Source: CAVYXZ01 sp965223835
GTDB lineage: Bacteria; Chloroflexota; Anaerolineae; Aggregatilineales; Phototrophicaceae
Reading direction: 5' to 3'
Assembly (NCBI GenBank): GCA_965223835.1
Contig: OZ245023.1
Coordinates: forward strand, 62,001-126,000
DNA: 64,000 nucleotides
In this document: positions 36,275 to 44,013 of the stretch, in pieces
Position numbering within the stretch: position 1 is the first letter of the stretch
Layout: every line of letters begins with the position of its first letter
Position numbers and translations under genes: made by a program
Notes under the pieces: generated by a model
What the model was told of the DNA's origin: nothing
What the model saw: only the letters and a program-made list of their open reading frames with translations
The model's database searches: none

Positions 36275-37150
36275 TCATGCAGGTTTGAACTCACGGATGT
36301 AGCCGGTGGCCTCATAATCGGGCTGGAAATTGCCGTTGTTGGCGGTTTGATAGAGCGTCAGGGCCGGGTCGTTGAACTTGTAGGTGTCGATATAGGCCGT
36401 TGTCGCGCCATTGACCTGCAAGCGGCGCAATCCCTCAAGCAACACCGCCCGCCCCAGTCCCAGCCTCTGATAATCGGGATGGACTCCCAGCGGCTCGATC
36501 TGCCCCAGCGGTTCGGTCGGGTGCATCCAGCCAATGCTGAAGGCCACCGGTTGATCGTCGCCGTTGACGATGAATAGATCGAGTTCCGGGCGATACTGCG
36601 ACATTTGCAAGCTGCGTGCCCGCCAACCAACCTGCATGGCGGTTGAGCCAAACGCCGCTTGATGCAAATCGACATAGGCCGCTACTTCCGCTTGACCGCG
36701 CAGCGCCCGAAACGCAAACCCATCTGGCAAGTCGGGGATGCGTAACGGCGTATCCAACTCGCGGCTGAGGTGGATAATGGTCCAGTCATCATCAAGGCGA
36801 AAGTTGCGCTCGGTAATCAGCGGGATGTGCTCCGCCCGGTCCGGTGGCATCCGAATGACCAGCGTAAAATCCTCACCGGTTTCCCGGACAATCGCCTGTG
36901 CCCGTTCAACCGCCCAGTCAAGGATTGCAGGAAGAAGCTGCGGGGCGGCGGGCAGCACCGCATAATCGAGCGCGACCCAGGGCATCTGAATAATGCCAAC
37001 GGCCTGGATCTGTCCATCAGCCTCCCAGATGCGCAGGTTCGCCGGGTCATCTAATGACCATGATGATAGCCGATAAGGTAAATCAACGAGATGCGAAAAC
37101 CCTCCGGGATTCGTGTAAAAGAAGTCGGCAATCCGTTCAATATTTTTCAT
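36275..37150 (-). CDS. GNAT-family acetyltransferase
   Basis: 291 residues from ATG 37150, preceded by AGGAAATAG. The C-terminal GNAT domain contains PLGVHPDYQRLGLGRAVLLE near 225-244 and a closing YIDTYKFNDPALTLYQ segment. The first 130 residues form a second, degenerate GNAT-like half. Substrate unknown. It is probably the first gene of a two-gene unit with the pentapeptide-TIR gene. Confidence 0.85.
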   Translation of the reverse strand: MKNIERIADFFYTNPGGFSHLVDLPYRLSSWSLDDPANLRIWEADGQIQAVGIIQMPWVALDYAVLPAAPQLLPAILDWAVERAQAIVRETGEDFTLVIRMPPDRAEHIPLITERNFRLDDDWTIIHLSRELDTPLRIPDLPDGFAFRALRGQAEVAAYVDLHQAAFGSTAMQVGWRARSLQMSQYRPELDLFIVNGDDQPVAFSIGWMHPTEPLGQIEPLGVHPDYQRLGLGRAVLLEGLRRLQVNGATTAYIDTYKFNDPALTLYQTANNGNFQPDYEATGYIREFKPA

Positions 37151-37284
37151 CACTCTATTTCCTGTGCCCCATGTAAGGTGTTTTCCTTCCCCGCTCATTA
37201 TAGCGCATTTTGCGGTGTTTATGGTCCATAAATGCTTATAATGGTCTAAATTAGCTTGAACATATTTCCTGGGGGCGTGGAATC

Positions 37285-37316
37285 AAAAAGTCGCCAGCCA
37301 TTTTGACCAGCGACTT
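37285..37316 (-). terminator. Terminator of small-protein gene 1
   Basis: Leftward, AAGTCGC and GCGACTT form a stem with a 15-base loop and run into TTTTTGATTCC. It lies 23 bases after the stop at 37340. Sequence and position match the terminator of the paralogous gene at 38929. Confidence 0.8.
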
Positions 37317-37339
37317 ATTGTTTTGGCTCGATCAAGCGG

Positions 37340-37654
37340 TTAACGGCCATTGCGCAGCTGATCGCTATAGACTTCGGCGTCGGCCAGGGCATTCCCCTGC
37401 GCGATGCGTTTGTACATGCGCTGGCGTTGCTCCCAAACCAGGAATTCCTCGGCGGATAATTGTGGGAGTTCCAGCGTCTCGCGCACCTCATGAACCGTTT
37501 GTACGGGTGCGGCCAGCAGTTGCGTCAGCCAGTGCCAGCGGTTCGACTTGTGATTCGCCTGCGCCAGCCGCGCCAGCCGCCGTTGTTGGGCTTCGCGCTG
37601 GAAGTCTTTTTGCCGCTCCGATTGGATTGCACTCATGACTTCGAATGACAACAT
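37340..37654 (-). CDS. Small helical protein 1 with TLELP motif (paralogue of 38929-39153)
   Basis: 104 residues from ATG 37654 (AGGAG upstream). I know no family for it. It begins MLSFEVMSAIQSER, followed by an arginine- and glutamine-rich amphipathic helix, a tryptophan pair (RWHWL), and the peptide RETLELPQLS near 58-67. A tail of about 30 residues is absent in the paralogue. It is cytoplasmic and basic. Promoter (37700-37746) and terminator are of the same type as those of its paralogue, so the whole transcription unit was duplicated. Confidence 0.8.
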   Translation of the reverse strand: MLSFEVMSAIQSERQKDFQREAQQRRLARLAQANHKSNRWHWLTQLLAAPVQTVHEVRETLELPQLSAEEFLVWEQRQRMYKRIAQGNALADAEVYSDQLRNGR

Positions 37655-37699
37655 GGTGGTGCTCCTATGGCATGGTGCCATCTAATGGATTACCCTCAT

Positions 37700-37746
37700 A
37701 CTATAGGCGAGTTGACAGGGGTAAGTCACCACCCGTTCGGGGGGAA
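37700..37746 (-). promoter_or_regulatory. Shared promoter P1 (G-rich block, GGTGACTT, TATAGT)
   Basis: Leftward reading gives CCCCCCGAACGGGTGGTGACTT, broken here as CCCCCCGAACGGGT plus GGTGACTT. A 17-base spacer and TATAGT follow. The same parts with the same spacing occur at 39200-39246, and with an 18-base spacer at 41204-41235. TATAGT fits a -10 box and TGACTT a weak -35, with the C/G block as a likely activator site. Confidence 0.75.
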
Positions 37747-37870
37747 GTGAGATGAAGCCTCAAGAGTTGGAAAATAGCGCTTCAGATACCGCCATTTGCT
37801 GCCAAATATATGTAAGGACGTCAAATGTGCCCTCAAATGTTTTACCTCCATCTGGACAATCCGCCTAAGT

Positions 37871-37933
37871 ACCTCACCCCGCTGCGCTCCGCTTGGCTCC
37901 CCTCTCCAATTTGGTAGGGGTTAGGGGTGAGGT
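37871..37933. repeat. Palindromic intergenic repeat (intact copy)
   Basis: ACCTCACCCC (37871-37880) and GGGGTGAGGT (37924-37933) are exact inverted ends. An inner pair CCCCTCTCCAA / TTGGTAGGGG is present. This is the intact form of the element split at 2529-3835. It lies 22 bases after the stop at 37956 and may terminate that gene. Confidence 0.7.
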
Positions 37934-37955
37934 TGAACAATTGCGCACAACCACG

Positions 37956-38717
37956 CTAGCCGTGCTCAACCAGGAGCCGTTCGGTGAGCATCATGCGCGG
38001 TGTGTCCAGCGCGTTAGGCGCTTGCGTGTGCAGTAACCGCATATCCATCAACACAACATCGCCTGGCTCACCGGTCATCTCGACCACCTGTACCGCAACC
38101 TCCCCAATCTGAGCTGATTCAGTCATAAAATGTTGCCGGTCGCTGTCATCTGGATTGAACAAGGCACGAAAGTAGTCTGACCGGCGGGGCAAGCGCTTCT
38201 TCATGACCGATGGGCTGATGCTCTGGGATAGATCGTTCAGCAAGCGATGGGACCCGGCAATGATTACGGTGCCACCCCCTCGAAGACGAACTGCGTTCAA
38301 AAAAGCGAAAACCTGGACACCGGGTGGCGGACCCGAACCGGCAGGTAATGCTTGCAGGTCATAATGCCAGTTGCGGTGGGGCACCACCCATTGGTCGGCA
38401 TTGGGAAATGTGACCAGCAATTGCCGCGATGTTCCGGCCCGGCGCGCAGCCGACTGCCCCATCACCAGTTCCCGAACCGCCGTCAGGACGTCATCTGCCA
38501 GCATGGCATCGAACGTTTTCCCATTTGCCAGCCCCTTGATCGTCGCCAGTTCCTTGCCGCGCCAGCTAGTGGGATCATCCGGCAGCATGCCGTCGCGCTT
38601 TTCCAGGAATTGCCACACCCGGTCACGCATGGCGGTAACTGCCTCAATAGGTAACACGCCCTCCAGTTTCAATAAGCCACTGGTCGTAAATTCTTTTAGC
38701 TGTGATTCCGTCAGCAC
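37956..38717 (-). CDS. Phytanoyl-CoA dioxygenase (PhyH) family protein
   Basis: 253 residues from a GTG with AAGG upstream. The Fe(II) site is H-x-D in NWHYDL near 118-120, with the distal histidine in LLHTQAPN near 230 followed by an arginine (TPRMML) that would bind 2-oxoglutarate. The double-stranded beta-helix pattern is otherwise typical. Substrate unknown; the family hydroxylates many small molecules. One of three such genes in the window. Confidence 0.82.
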   Translation of the reverse strand: MLTESQLKEFTTSGLLKLEGVLPIEAVTAMRDRVWQFLEKRDGMLPDDPTSWRGKELATIKGLANGKTFDAMLADDVLTAVRELVMGQSAARRAGTSRQLLVTFPNADQWVVPHRNWHYDLQALPAGSGPPPGVQVFAFLNAVRLRGGGTVIIAGSHRLLNDLSQSISPSVMKKRLPRRSDYFRALFNPDDSDRQHFMTESAQIGEVAVQVVEMTGEPGDVVLMDMRLLHTQAPNALDTPRMMLTERLLVEHG

Positions 38718-38873
38718 AATTTAAACCTTACACGATTGGCAAGTCATCTCTGGATTGATCTTCTAAGAGCCATTATGAACCTGTAAATCGCGTTCGTCAA
38801 GTCGCTGCTGAGCATCAGGCGTAGGTATTCGGGTAACACGTTTTTGCAACCTTCAATCTGCACAACCGGAATC

Positions 38874-38904
38874 AAAAGCCGCCGGAGCAAATCACCAGCG
38901 GCTT
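38874..38904 (-). terminator. Terminator of small-protein gene 2
   Basis: Leftward, AAGCCGC and GCGGCTT form a stem with a 15-base loop, ending in TTTTGATTCC. It lies 25 bases after the stop at 38929. It matches the one after the paralogous gene. Confidence 0.8.
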
Positions 38905-38928
38905 GATTCTTATTGTGGATACCTGCGG

Positions 38929-39153
38929 TTAGACAGCACGCACTTCCTGGGTTGTCAGTTTGGGCAGTTCCAGCGTCTCGCGCACGTCAGCTACCGATTG
39001 CGCGGGCGCAGCCAGTAGTCCGTTCAACCACTGCCAGCGGTTCGGCTTGTGACTAGCCTGTGCCTGTCGCGCCAGCTTCCGTTGGTGGGCTTCACGTTGG
39101 AAGTCGTTGTGCCGTTCAGATTGGATTGCACTCAAAGAGTCAAATGACAACAT
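38929..39153 (-). CDS. Small helical protein 2 with TLELP motif (paralogue of 37340-37654)
   Basis: 74 residues; GGGAG precedes the ATG. It begins MLSFDSLSAIQSER, then the basic amphipathic helix, RWQWL, and RETLELPKLT at 58-67. Most of its length aligns without gaps to the other small protein, but it stops ten residues after the motif. Function unknown. It diverges from the PAS histidine kinase gene; its promoter is the shared type. Confidence 0.8.
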   Translation of the reverse strand: MLSFDSLSAIQSERHNDFQREAHQRKLARQAQASHKPNRWQWLNGLLAAPAQSVADVRETLELPKLTTQEVRAV

Positions 39154-39199
39154 GGGGTTACTCCCTATGGCACCGCGCCATCTAAATGATTACGTTTCC

Positions 39200-39246
39200 A
39201 CTATATGCGGTATGCTAGGGGGAAGTCACCACCCATTCGGGGGGAA
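39200..39246 (-). promoter_or_regulatory. Shared promoter P2
   Basis: Leftward: CCCCCCGAATGGGT, GGTGACTT, a 17-base spacer and TATAGT. It differs from P1 at one base in the upstream block. It lies in the divergent gap between small-protein gene 2 and the histidine kinase gene, so a regulator bound here could act on both. Confidence 0.75.
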
Positions 39247-39351
39247 ACGATTGATGGCATATCCGTCATTACTATTTTGCTGGGAAATTGACCTATTTCA
39301 GACACTCAGTTTAGGCCAACAGCCATCAGAGCCGGTCATAAGGATCACCGT

Positions 39352-41127
39352 ATGCTTGAACAAACAGCCCCGACCACCGTCGACACGGAACGCGACGCGA
39401 TACCCGCACTCCAGGTCCGGGCAGCGCAGGTTGAACAAATCTACTCACAATACAAAAATGCGCTGATTGGTCAACTTCTCGCCGGGATCGTGGCGGCAAT
39501 ATTCATGAGGCCGGTGGTGGCTCCATCTACAATAATCATCTGGTTTGGCGTCTGTGGGCTGGTGCAGGTCGCACGGTATCTGCATTCGCGAAAGTATCAC
39601 GCCGCTCCTAGACCGATGACTGCGCAGGCGATTACCCGGTGGGCCAGGGAGCATGTCTGGTTTGTGGCGCTGACGGCCCTGGTTTGGAGCGCTGGGCTGC
39701 AGGTCATGTGGCCGGGCGACTCAGGATTTCATCAGGTTGGCTTCGTATTCATTGCTGTGGTGACGGTCGCCGCGGCCCTGGTGGGGCACACGCTGAATAA
39801 GGCGTCCTATGCCGTTTACATGGTTGTGACGCTGGTTCCCATCGCGACCCGCTTTTTGTTTGAAGGGACATCAGAACATACAACGCTTGGCCTGGCTACT
39901 TTTTTGGCGATTGCGATGCTGCTGCGCATTGCCAACAGAAGCCACAAAGCAAGCTACGATGCGCTCATAATCGGCCTTAAATATCGGCAGCAAGCGACGA
40001 CCCTGGCCGACCAGATGCATAAAACGGCGCAGCTCAATGCCCAGCTTGTTGAACAGACTACAGCAGTGCGGGCAAGCGAAGCGCGGTTTCGTGAGCTATC
40101 CCGCCTGACATTTGAAGGCATCGCAATCCATGAGGGCGGACGCATCGTGGATGCCAATCTCGCAGCCCTGAACATGTTTGGCTATGAGCAATCGGAAATT
40201 GATGGCCTGACAATTCATGATCTGATCCTGCCGGAATTTTACGAGCTGGCGGCACTGCACATTCGGACCGGATACGAAGAACCCTACGAGGTGATTGGTG
40301 TGCGCAAGGACGGATCAGAATTCCCGGCTGAGGTTCAGGCAAAAACGGTATCCTATAATAATGCAGAAGTCCGCGTTGTGGCGGTCCGTGACATTACCGC
40401 CCGCAAGCAGCTTGAACAAGCGACTCTCGCACTAAGACTGGAACAGGCGCAGACGGACGTATTGCGGACATTTGTCCAAAATGCGTCCCACGAATTTCGC
40501 ACGCCGCTGACGATTATTCAGAATGCAACTTATTTTATCGAACGCGCCGCAACCGCAGACCAGCAGTCCGCAAAGCTGGAGACGATTAATCAGCAGGTAA
40601 GCCGAATCACCCGGCTGGTGGACGATCTGCTGCTGATGGTGAAACTCGATTCGGCCACGGCGTTGAATTTACAAGCTGTCAACCTGAACAACTTGCTGGA
40701 GGCGACCTCACAATCATTGCAACGCTCCCTGGAACAAAAGCAGCATCGACTTCGATTTGACCCGGACCCGGACTTACCCGCCATCCGGGCGGATGGGGAA
40801 ATCCTGAATCAAGCCTTCTATGCTATTCTGCAAAATGCGGCCCAATACACCCCGGAAGCAGGTTCCATCACGATACAGACCCGACATAATTGTGATTACG
40901 CCATTATTGAGGTTCATGACAATGGCATTGGGATGACGGAAGCTGCGCTCGACCGTATCTTTGACCGCTTTTATCGCGTCGATGACTCCCACAGCTCCGC
41001 TGGCTTTGGCGTGGGATTATCAATTGCCAAGGTCATCATTGACCTGCATCAAGGCATGATCGTGGCTGACAGCCAGCCAGGGCACGGCTCCAGCTTTACG
41101 ATCCGCCTGCCAATTACCCGCGAATAA
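39352..41127 (+). CDS. Membrane PAS sensor histidine kinase
   Basis: 591 residues. About six N-terminal helices (35-205) are followed by a PAS domain (about 238-350, with IVDANLAALNMFGY and the VRDIT end). The H box NASHEFRTPLTIIQNA has its histidine near 379, and the ATPase domain shows ILQNAAQYTPE, DNGIGM, FDRFYR and GFGVGLSIAK. All catalytic boxes are intact. AAGGATCACC precedes the ATG. No response regulator gene is next to it, so its partner is elsewhere. Its position between P2 and P3 makes it a candidate controller of that promoter group. Confidence 0.9.
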   Translation: MLEQTAPTTVDTERDAIPALQVRAAQVEQIYSQYKNALIGQLLAGIVAAIFMRPVVAPSTIIIWFGVCGLVQVARYLHSRKYHAAPRPMTAQAITRWAREHVWFVALTALVWSAGLQVMWPGDSGFHQVGFVFIAVVTVAAALVGHTLNKASYAVYMVVTLVPIATRFLFEGTSEHTTLGLATFLAIAMLLRIANRSHKASYDALIIGLKYRQQATTLADQMHKTAQLNAQLVEQTTAVRASEARFRELSRLTFEGIAIHEGGRIVDANLAALNMFGYEQSEIDGLTIHDLILPEFYELAALHIRTGYEEPYEVIGVRKDGSEFPAEVQAKTVSYNNAEVRVVAVRDITARKQLEQATLALRLEQAQTDVLRTFVQNASHEFRTPLTIIQNATYFIERAATADQQSAKLETINQQVSRITRLVDDLLLMVKLDSATALNLQAVNLNNLLEATSQSLQRSLEQKQHRLRFDPDPDLPAIRADGEILNQAFYAILQNAAQYTPEAGSITIQTRHNCDYAIIEVHDNGIGMTEAALDRIFDRFYRVDDSHSSAGFGVGLSIAKVIIDLHQGMIVADSQPGHGSSFTIRLPITRE

Positions 41128-41203
41128 ACCCCGCGCTCCACCAATATTTTGCGTCCAGATATTTTCAAGATAATCAGCCTACCTGTTGACTACCTCTGAG
41201 GGG

Positions 41204-41235
41204 GGTGACTTCCACCCAGGGTGATCGCCTATAGT
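41204..41235 (+). promoter_or_regulatory. Shared promoter P3
   Basis: GGGGGGTGACTT, an 18-base spacer and TATAGTTTGAG. P1 reads TATAGTATGAG at the same place. It lies 35 bases before the GNAT-like gene and is the only visible promoter for the operon 41270-43794. The CCCCCCGAA block of P1 and P2 is reduced to a short C-rich stretch here. Confidence 0.7.
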
Positions 41236-41269
41236 TTGAGCATCAATCAACCACAAGGAGGCGGTCATC

Positions 41270-41797
41270 ATGACCATGAGCAAAGTGATTTTCAAAGATG
41301 GTACCCGGGCCGAAATTCGCCGGGCACGTCCCGAAGATGCCGCGCGGATCGCAAACGGCAACTACGTCTCAACCAGCACGGGCTACTTCTACCTGCCCGA
41401 CCCGCAACCCACTCGCAGCGCCCTCAACCGCATTTGCACCTTGCGGCCCGACGAAGGGGTAACGTTTGTCGTGGAAACCATCGCGGGCGAGATCATCGGC
41501 TACGCCTTTTACCATATCGTCGATTCGCAACTGCCAGTGATCGCCAAGCCGGCGTTCTACATTGCCCCCCGGTACGTTGAAAGCGGCCTGAATGGCATCT
41601 TGATGCAACGGTTGGTCCAACAGGGTTTGTTGCGCGGTGTCAATGAGTTTCAACTCCGGGTTGATGCCAATGGCGACGCCATCATGACGTACATCAAACG
41701 CAGCGGCCTGCCCTACGAGCAACAGTACGCGGGTGGTTCCCATGAAGTTCGGATCATGCTCGTTCACAACGCCGTGCATCTGCACTGGATGCCCTAA
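41270..41797 (+). CDS. GNAT-like acetyltransferase domain protein
   Basis: 175 residues; AAGGAGG precedes the ATG. The start (VIFKDGTRAEIRRARPEDA) is the usual opening strand and helix of Pat/YjcF-like GNAT domains. The acetyl-CoA loop is atypical: the R-x2-G-x-G/A turn is replaced by ESGLNGILMQRL near 105-116, so catalysis or ligand binding may be altered. First gene of an operon with a small membrane protein 14 bases downstream. Confidence 0.7.
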   Translation: MTMSKVIFKDGTRAEIRRARPEDAARIANGNYVSTSTGYFYLPDPQPTRSALNRICTLRPDEGVTFVVETIAGEIIGYAFYHIVDSQLPVIAKPAFYIAPRYVESGLNGILMQRLVQQGLLRGVNEFQLRVDANGDAIMTYIKRSGLPYEQQYAGGSHEVRIMLVHNAVHLHWMP

Positions 41798-41811
41798 AGG
41801 AGCACAACCGC

Positions 41812-42009
41812 ATGCATCAACGTCCTGTGCTCGTCCTACTCACGGTGCTGCTGATGAATGTCAGTAGCGTCCTCGCGGCGGAAACCAAAGCCTCGCATGC
41901 CGATTGGGTGGCCCGTTTCCCCATCTTGATCCTGTCCATCTTGATCGTAATCGCGGTGGATGCCGCATTTATCGTACCGATCCGACGCAAACGGCGGGGA
42001 GATCGCTAA
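41812..42009 (+). CDS. Small membrane protein with signal peptide
   Basis: 65 residues with GGAG upstream. The first hydrophobic stretch (about 5-20, ending LAAE) looks like a signal peptide and the second (about 37-55) is a membrane helix, followed by the positive tail RRKRRGDR. Expected topology: short outside loop, one anchor, basic end inside. It sits 2 bases before the histidine-rich membrane protein gene and may be a subunit of it. No family recognised. Confidence 0.7.
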   Translation: MHQRPVLVLLTVLLMNVSSVLAAETKASHADWVARFPILILSILIVIAVDAAFIVPIRRKRRGDR

Positions 42010-42011
42010 TC

Positions 42012-43358
42012 ATGAAGGCATTTACGCGCAATTTCAAGAACTTCGCGAGTTTCAAGCGGATTCCGCTCACGGTTGTGTTGGGCACGGCAGCGGCATCATT
42101 TATCCTGCAACTGGGCATGATCGCGCAGAGCCAACCGCTCTACATCATCGCCCTGTTTGGATTGTTGCCCTGGCTGCCGGTGCTGATGTTCGAAAGCATC
42201 TGGAAGATCGAACACTATCACTGGATCGCGATTTTCGGGGTCGTCATGTTCCTGCAAATCGGTCATGTTGGTGAGCACGTGGTCCAGGTCGCAACGTTAA
42301 CGTTTACCAATGGCACGTTAGCCTGCCCGCCGCCAGTTGATGACACGATTAGCGCTCAGCGGGCGATTGATGCGGGTTTGCGTAGCCCGGCATCCCCGGC
42401 AACCGGCCTGTCAGCTGCGACCATCGTGAAGCCAAATGCCAGCGGTGAAGCGCTGCGTGACAGTAGTGGTGAACTGGTGACGGGTCCGCACGCCTGCGGT
42501 GTATTCGGGCAGCTTGACCTGGAAATCGTCCATCTGGTCTGGGAAATTATCGGCTGGTTGCTGACCTTAATGCTGTTGACGCAATTTCCCCGTAACCGCT
42601 GGCTGTGGGTCTCAATTTTCTGGGCCAGTGTACATACGGTCGAGCATCTCTTCATCAGCTATACGTTTTTCCTGGACCCGGTTCCGGCTTATGAAGGGTT
42701 CCGGCAAATCTGGGCGACGATCGCTGATGGCAATCTGGTGACAGCCTATCCGGTGGGGTTACAGGCGGCGGACCTGACCTTCTATGATGTTGCCGGTAAG
42801 TATGGGATTGTGGCGAAAAACGGCTTGATCGGCACGTTCTTTCCAGCCCTGAATGCGTATTTGCCCGCCCGTCCCTATCTGCACTTCTACTACAACACGA
42901 TTGTGACCGTGCCAGCGTTGATCGGTTTCTTGCTGGAGCTACGCCGCGCTTATGATCGTTATCTGAAGCGGGCGCTGCCACAATTGACGACGCAGGAATT
43001 GGTGGCGGTGACGCCAGACCTGGTACCGCTGCGGTACAAACCGGGCGCGACGATTATCGCGCAGGGAGCCGTTGCTGATAGCTTCTTCATCATCTCGAAG
43101 GGTGAGGTCGAAGTGGTCTATGCCGACGCGGGCGGCAACGAACACGCAGTGGCGCAGATGGGGGTTGGCGATTACTTTGGTGAAGTCGGCCTGGTCAAGC
43201 GCGAAGGTCGCCGCATCGCCACGGTCCGGGCGCTGAATAATGTCGAAGTCCTGCGGCTGCATCGGCTGGCGTTTACGCAATTGCTCAACACGTCAGCGCC
43301 GAGTAAGCAGCAGATTGAACAGGTGGTGGCGCAGCGAATGGCCGAACTCAAGGCCTGA
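42012..43358 (+). CDS. Histidine-rich membrane protein with C-terminal cNMP-binding domain
   Basis: 448 residues from ATG 42012, two bases after the previous stop. About six membrane helices lie in 1-320. They carry histidine-glutamate pairs: EHYHW near 61, GHVGEH near 83-88, VHLVWE near 175, and HTVEH near 209-213. Two of these are exact H-x2-E-H motifs, suggesting a metal or haem site in the membrane. From about 340 comes a cyclic-nucleotide-binding domain (GDYFGEVGLVKREG, then RRIATVRA) with the glutamate and arginine of the ligand pocket in place. I know no characterised protein of this layout. Confidence 0.75.
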   Translation: MKAFTRNFKNFASFKRIPLTVVLGTAAASFILQLGMIAQSQPLYIIALFGLLPWLPVLMFESIWKIEHYHWIAIFGVVMFLQIGHVGEHVVQVATLTFTNGTLACPPPVDDTISAQRAIDAGLRSPASPATGLSAATIVKPNASGEALRDSSGELVTGPHACGVFGQLDLEIVHLVWEIIGWLLTLMLLTQFPRNRWLWVSIFWASVHTVEHLFISYTFFLDPVPAYEGFRQIWATIADGNLVTAYPVGLQAADLTFYDVAGKYGIVAKNGLIGTFFPALNAYLPARPYLHFYYNTIVTVPALIGFLLELRRAYDRYLKRALPQLTTQELVAVTPDLVPLRYKPGATIIAQGAVADSFFIISKGEVEVVYADAGGNEHAVAQMGVGDYFGEVGLVKREGRRIATVRALNNVEVLRLHRLAFTQLLNTSAPSKQQIEQVVAQRMAELKA

Positions 43359-43396
43359 AGTTGTGATCTTAGCCAAGCGCATATTGAACGTGAACC

Positions 43397-43424
43397 AGCG
43401 AGACCCACGAGCGTCTCGCTTTTT
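43397..43424 (+). terminator. Intrinsic terminator inside the 41270-43794 operon
   Basis: AGCGAGAC and GTCTCGCT form a perfect 8-bp stem with an 8-base loop followed by five Ts (the last base of the stem plus TTTT). It lies 38 bases after the stop of the cNMP-domain gene and 20 bases before the next start. It may set a lower level for the last gene or act as an attenuator. Confidence 0.75.
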
Positions 43425-43443
43425 ATCGAGAGGAGAATATCCA

Positions 43444-43794
43444 ATGGAAATGGATGAACTGCAATTTTTCGCCGGGACCGCGTCCAGCCTGATCTTTATC
43501 ATGGCGACGCTGAACATGGTTGTGAAGGCCTTCCTGACGAAAGACATGGAATCGTACAGTATCGGCGCGCTGGTGCTGAACAACATCGGCAACGCGATTC
43601 ACTGGTTGTATATCGTGAGCCTACCGGTAGGGCCGATCTATGTGTTGCATGGCTTCTTCACGCTGGCGACGATCTTCCTGCTGGTGTGGGCTTTGATTTA
43701 CCGGCATCGGCCTGAAACCGCCAAACGCATTACGCATACGGCCCGCCAGATTACGCAAACGCTCGAACTGCCGAAATTCTCGACACGAGCGTAA
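43444..43794 (+). CDS. SemiSWEET/PQ-loop-like membrane protein with TLELP tail
   Basis: 116 residues from ATG 43444 (GAGAGGAG upstream). Three hydrophobic segments and the pattern GTASSLIFIMATLNMVVKAF, then NNIGNAIHWLY, match the three-helix bundle of SemiSWEET sugar transporters, where the second part holds the substrate-site asparagine and tryptophan. The last 25 residues leave the membrane and end TQTLELPKFSTRA. TLELP is also in the two small proteins at 37340 and 38929. Semi-SWEETs work as dimers moving sugars down a gradient; whether this one transports is not known. Confidence 0.7.
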   Translation: MEMDELQFFAGTASSLIFIMATLNMVVKAFLTKDMESYSIGALVLNNIGNAIHWLYIVSLPVGPIYVLHGFFTLATIFLLVWALIYRHRPETAKRITHTARQITQTLELPKFSTRA

Positions 43795-43829
43795 CGTATG
43801 GCTGACAATCGAATTCAATCAGAATACTG

Positions 43830-43857
43830 AGCAGTGGACTTCTCCACTGCTTTTTTT
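43830..43857 (+). terminator. Strong terminator ending the 41270-43794 operon
   Basis: AGCAGTGGA and TCCACTGCT form a perfect 9-bp stem with a CTTC tetraloop and a run of seven Ts, 36 bases after the stop. Confidence 0.92.
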
Positions 43858-43956
43858 ATTTGTCTTGACTGATTTGAATATGAAAGTTTGTGATTCGAAA
43901 AACTACCTTGCAGAATCGAGCGCCCGTTCTGGTTAGTGACACTAAATCAGTTGGAA

Positions 43957-43977
43957 AGCCCCTCACGAGGAGGGGCT
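43957..43977 (-). terminator. GC-rich hairpin after the CARDB protein gene
   Basis: AGCCCCTC and GAGGGGCT form a perfect 8-bp stem with a five-base loop. Read leftwards it is followed by only three Ts. It lies 37 bases past the stop at 44014 and probably ends that transcript. Confidence 0.6.
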
Positions 43978-44013
43978 GAATACCTGTGATCGTGTCTATG
44001 TTCTCAGAGAATG

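Larger units (their letters stand above)
37655..37955. other. Intergenic region with shared promoter and palindromic repeat
   Basis: About 300 bases with no gene. It contains the leftward promoter at 37700-37746 and the palindrome at 37871-37933, which closes the dioxygenase gene at its right. Confidence 0.7.
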
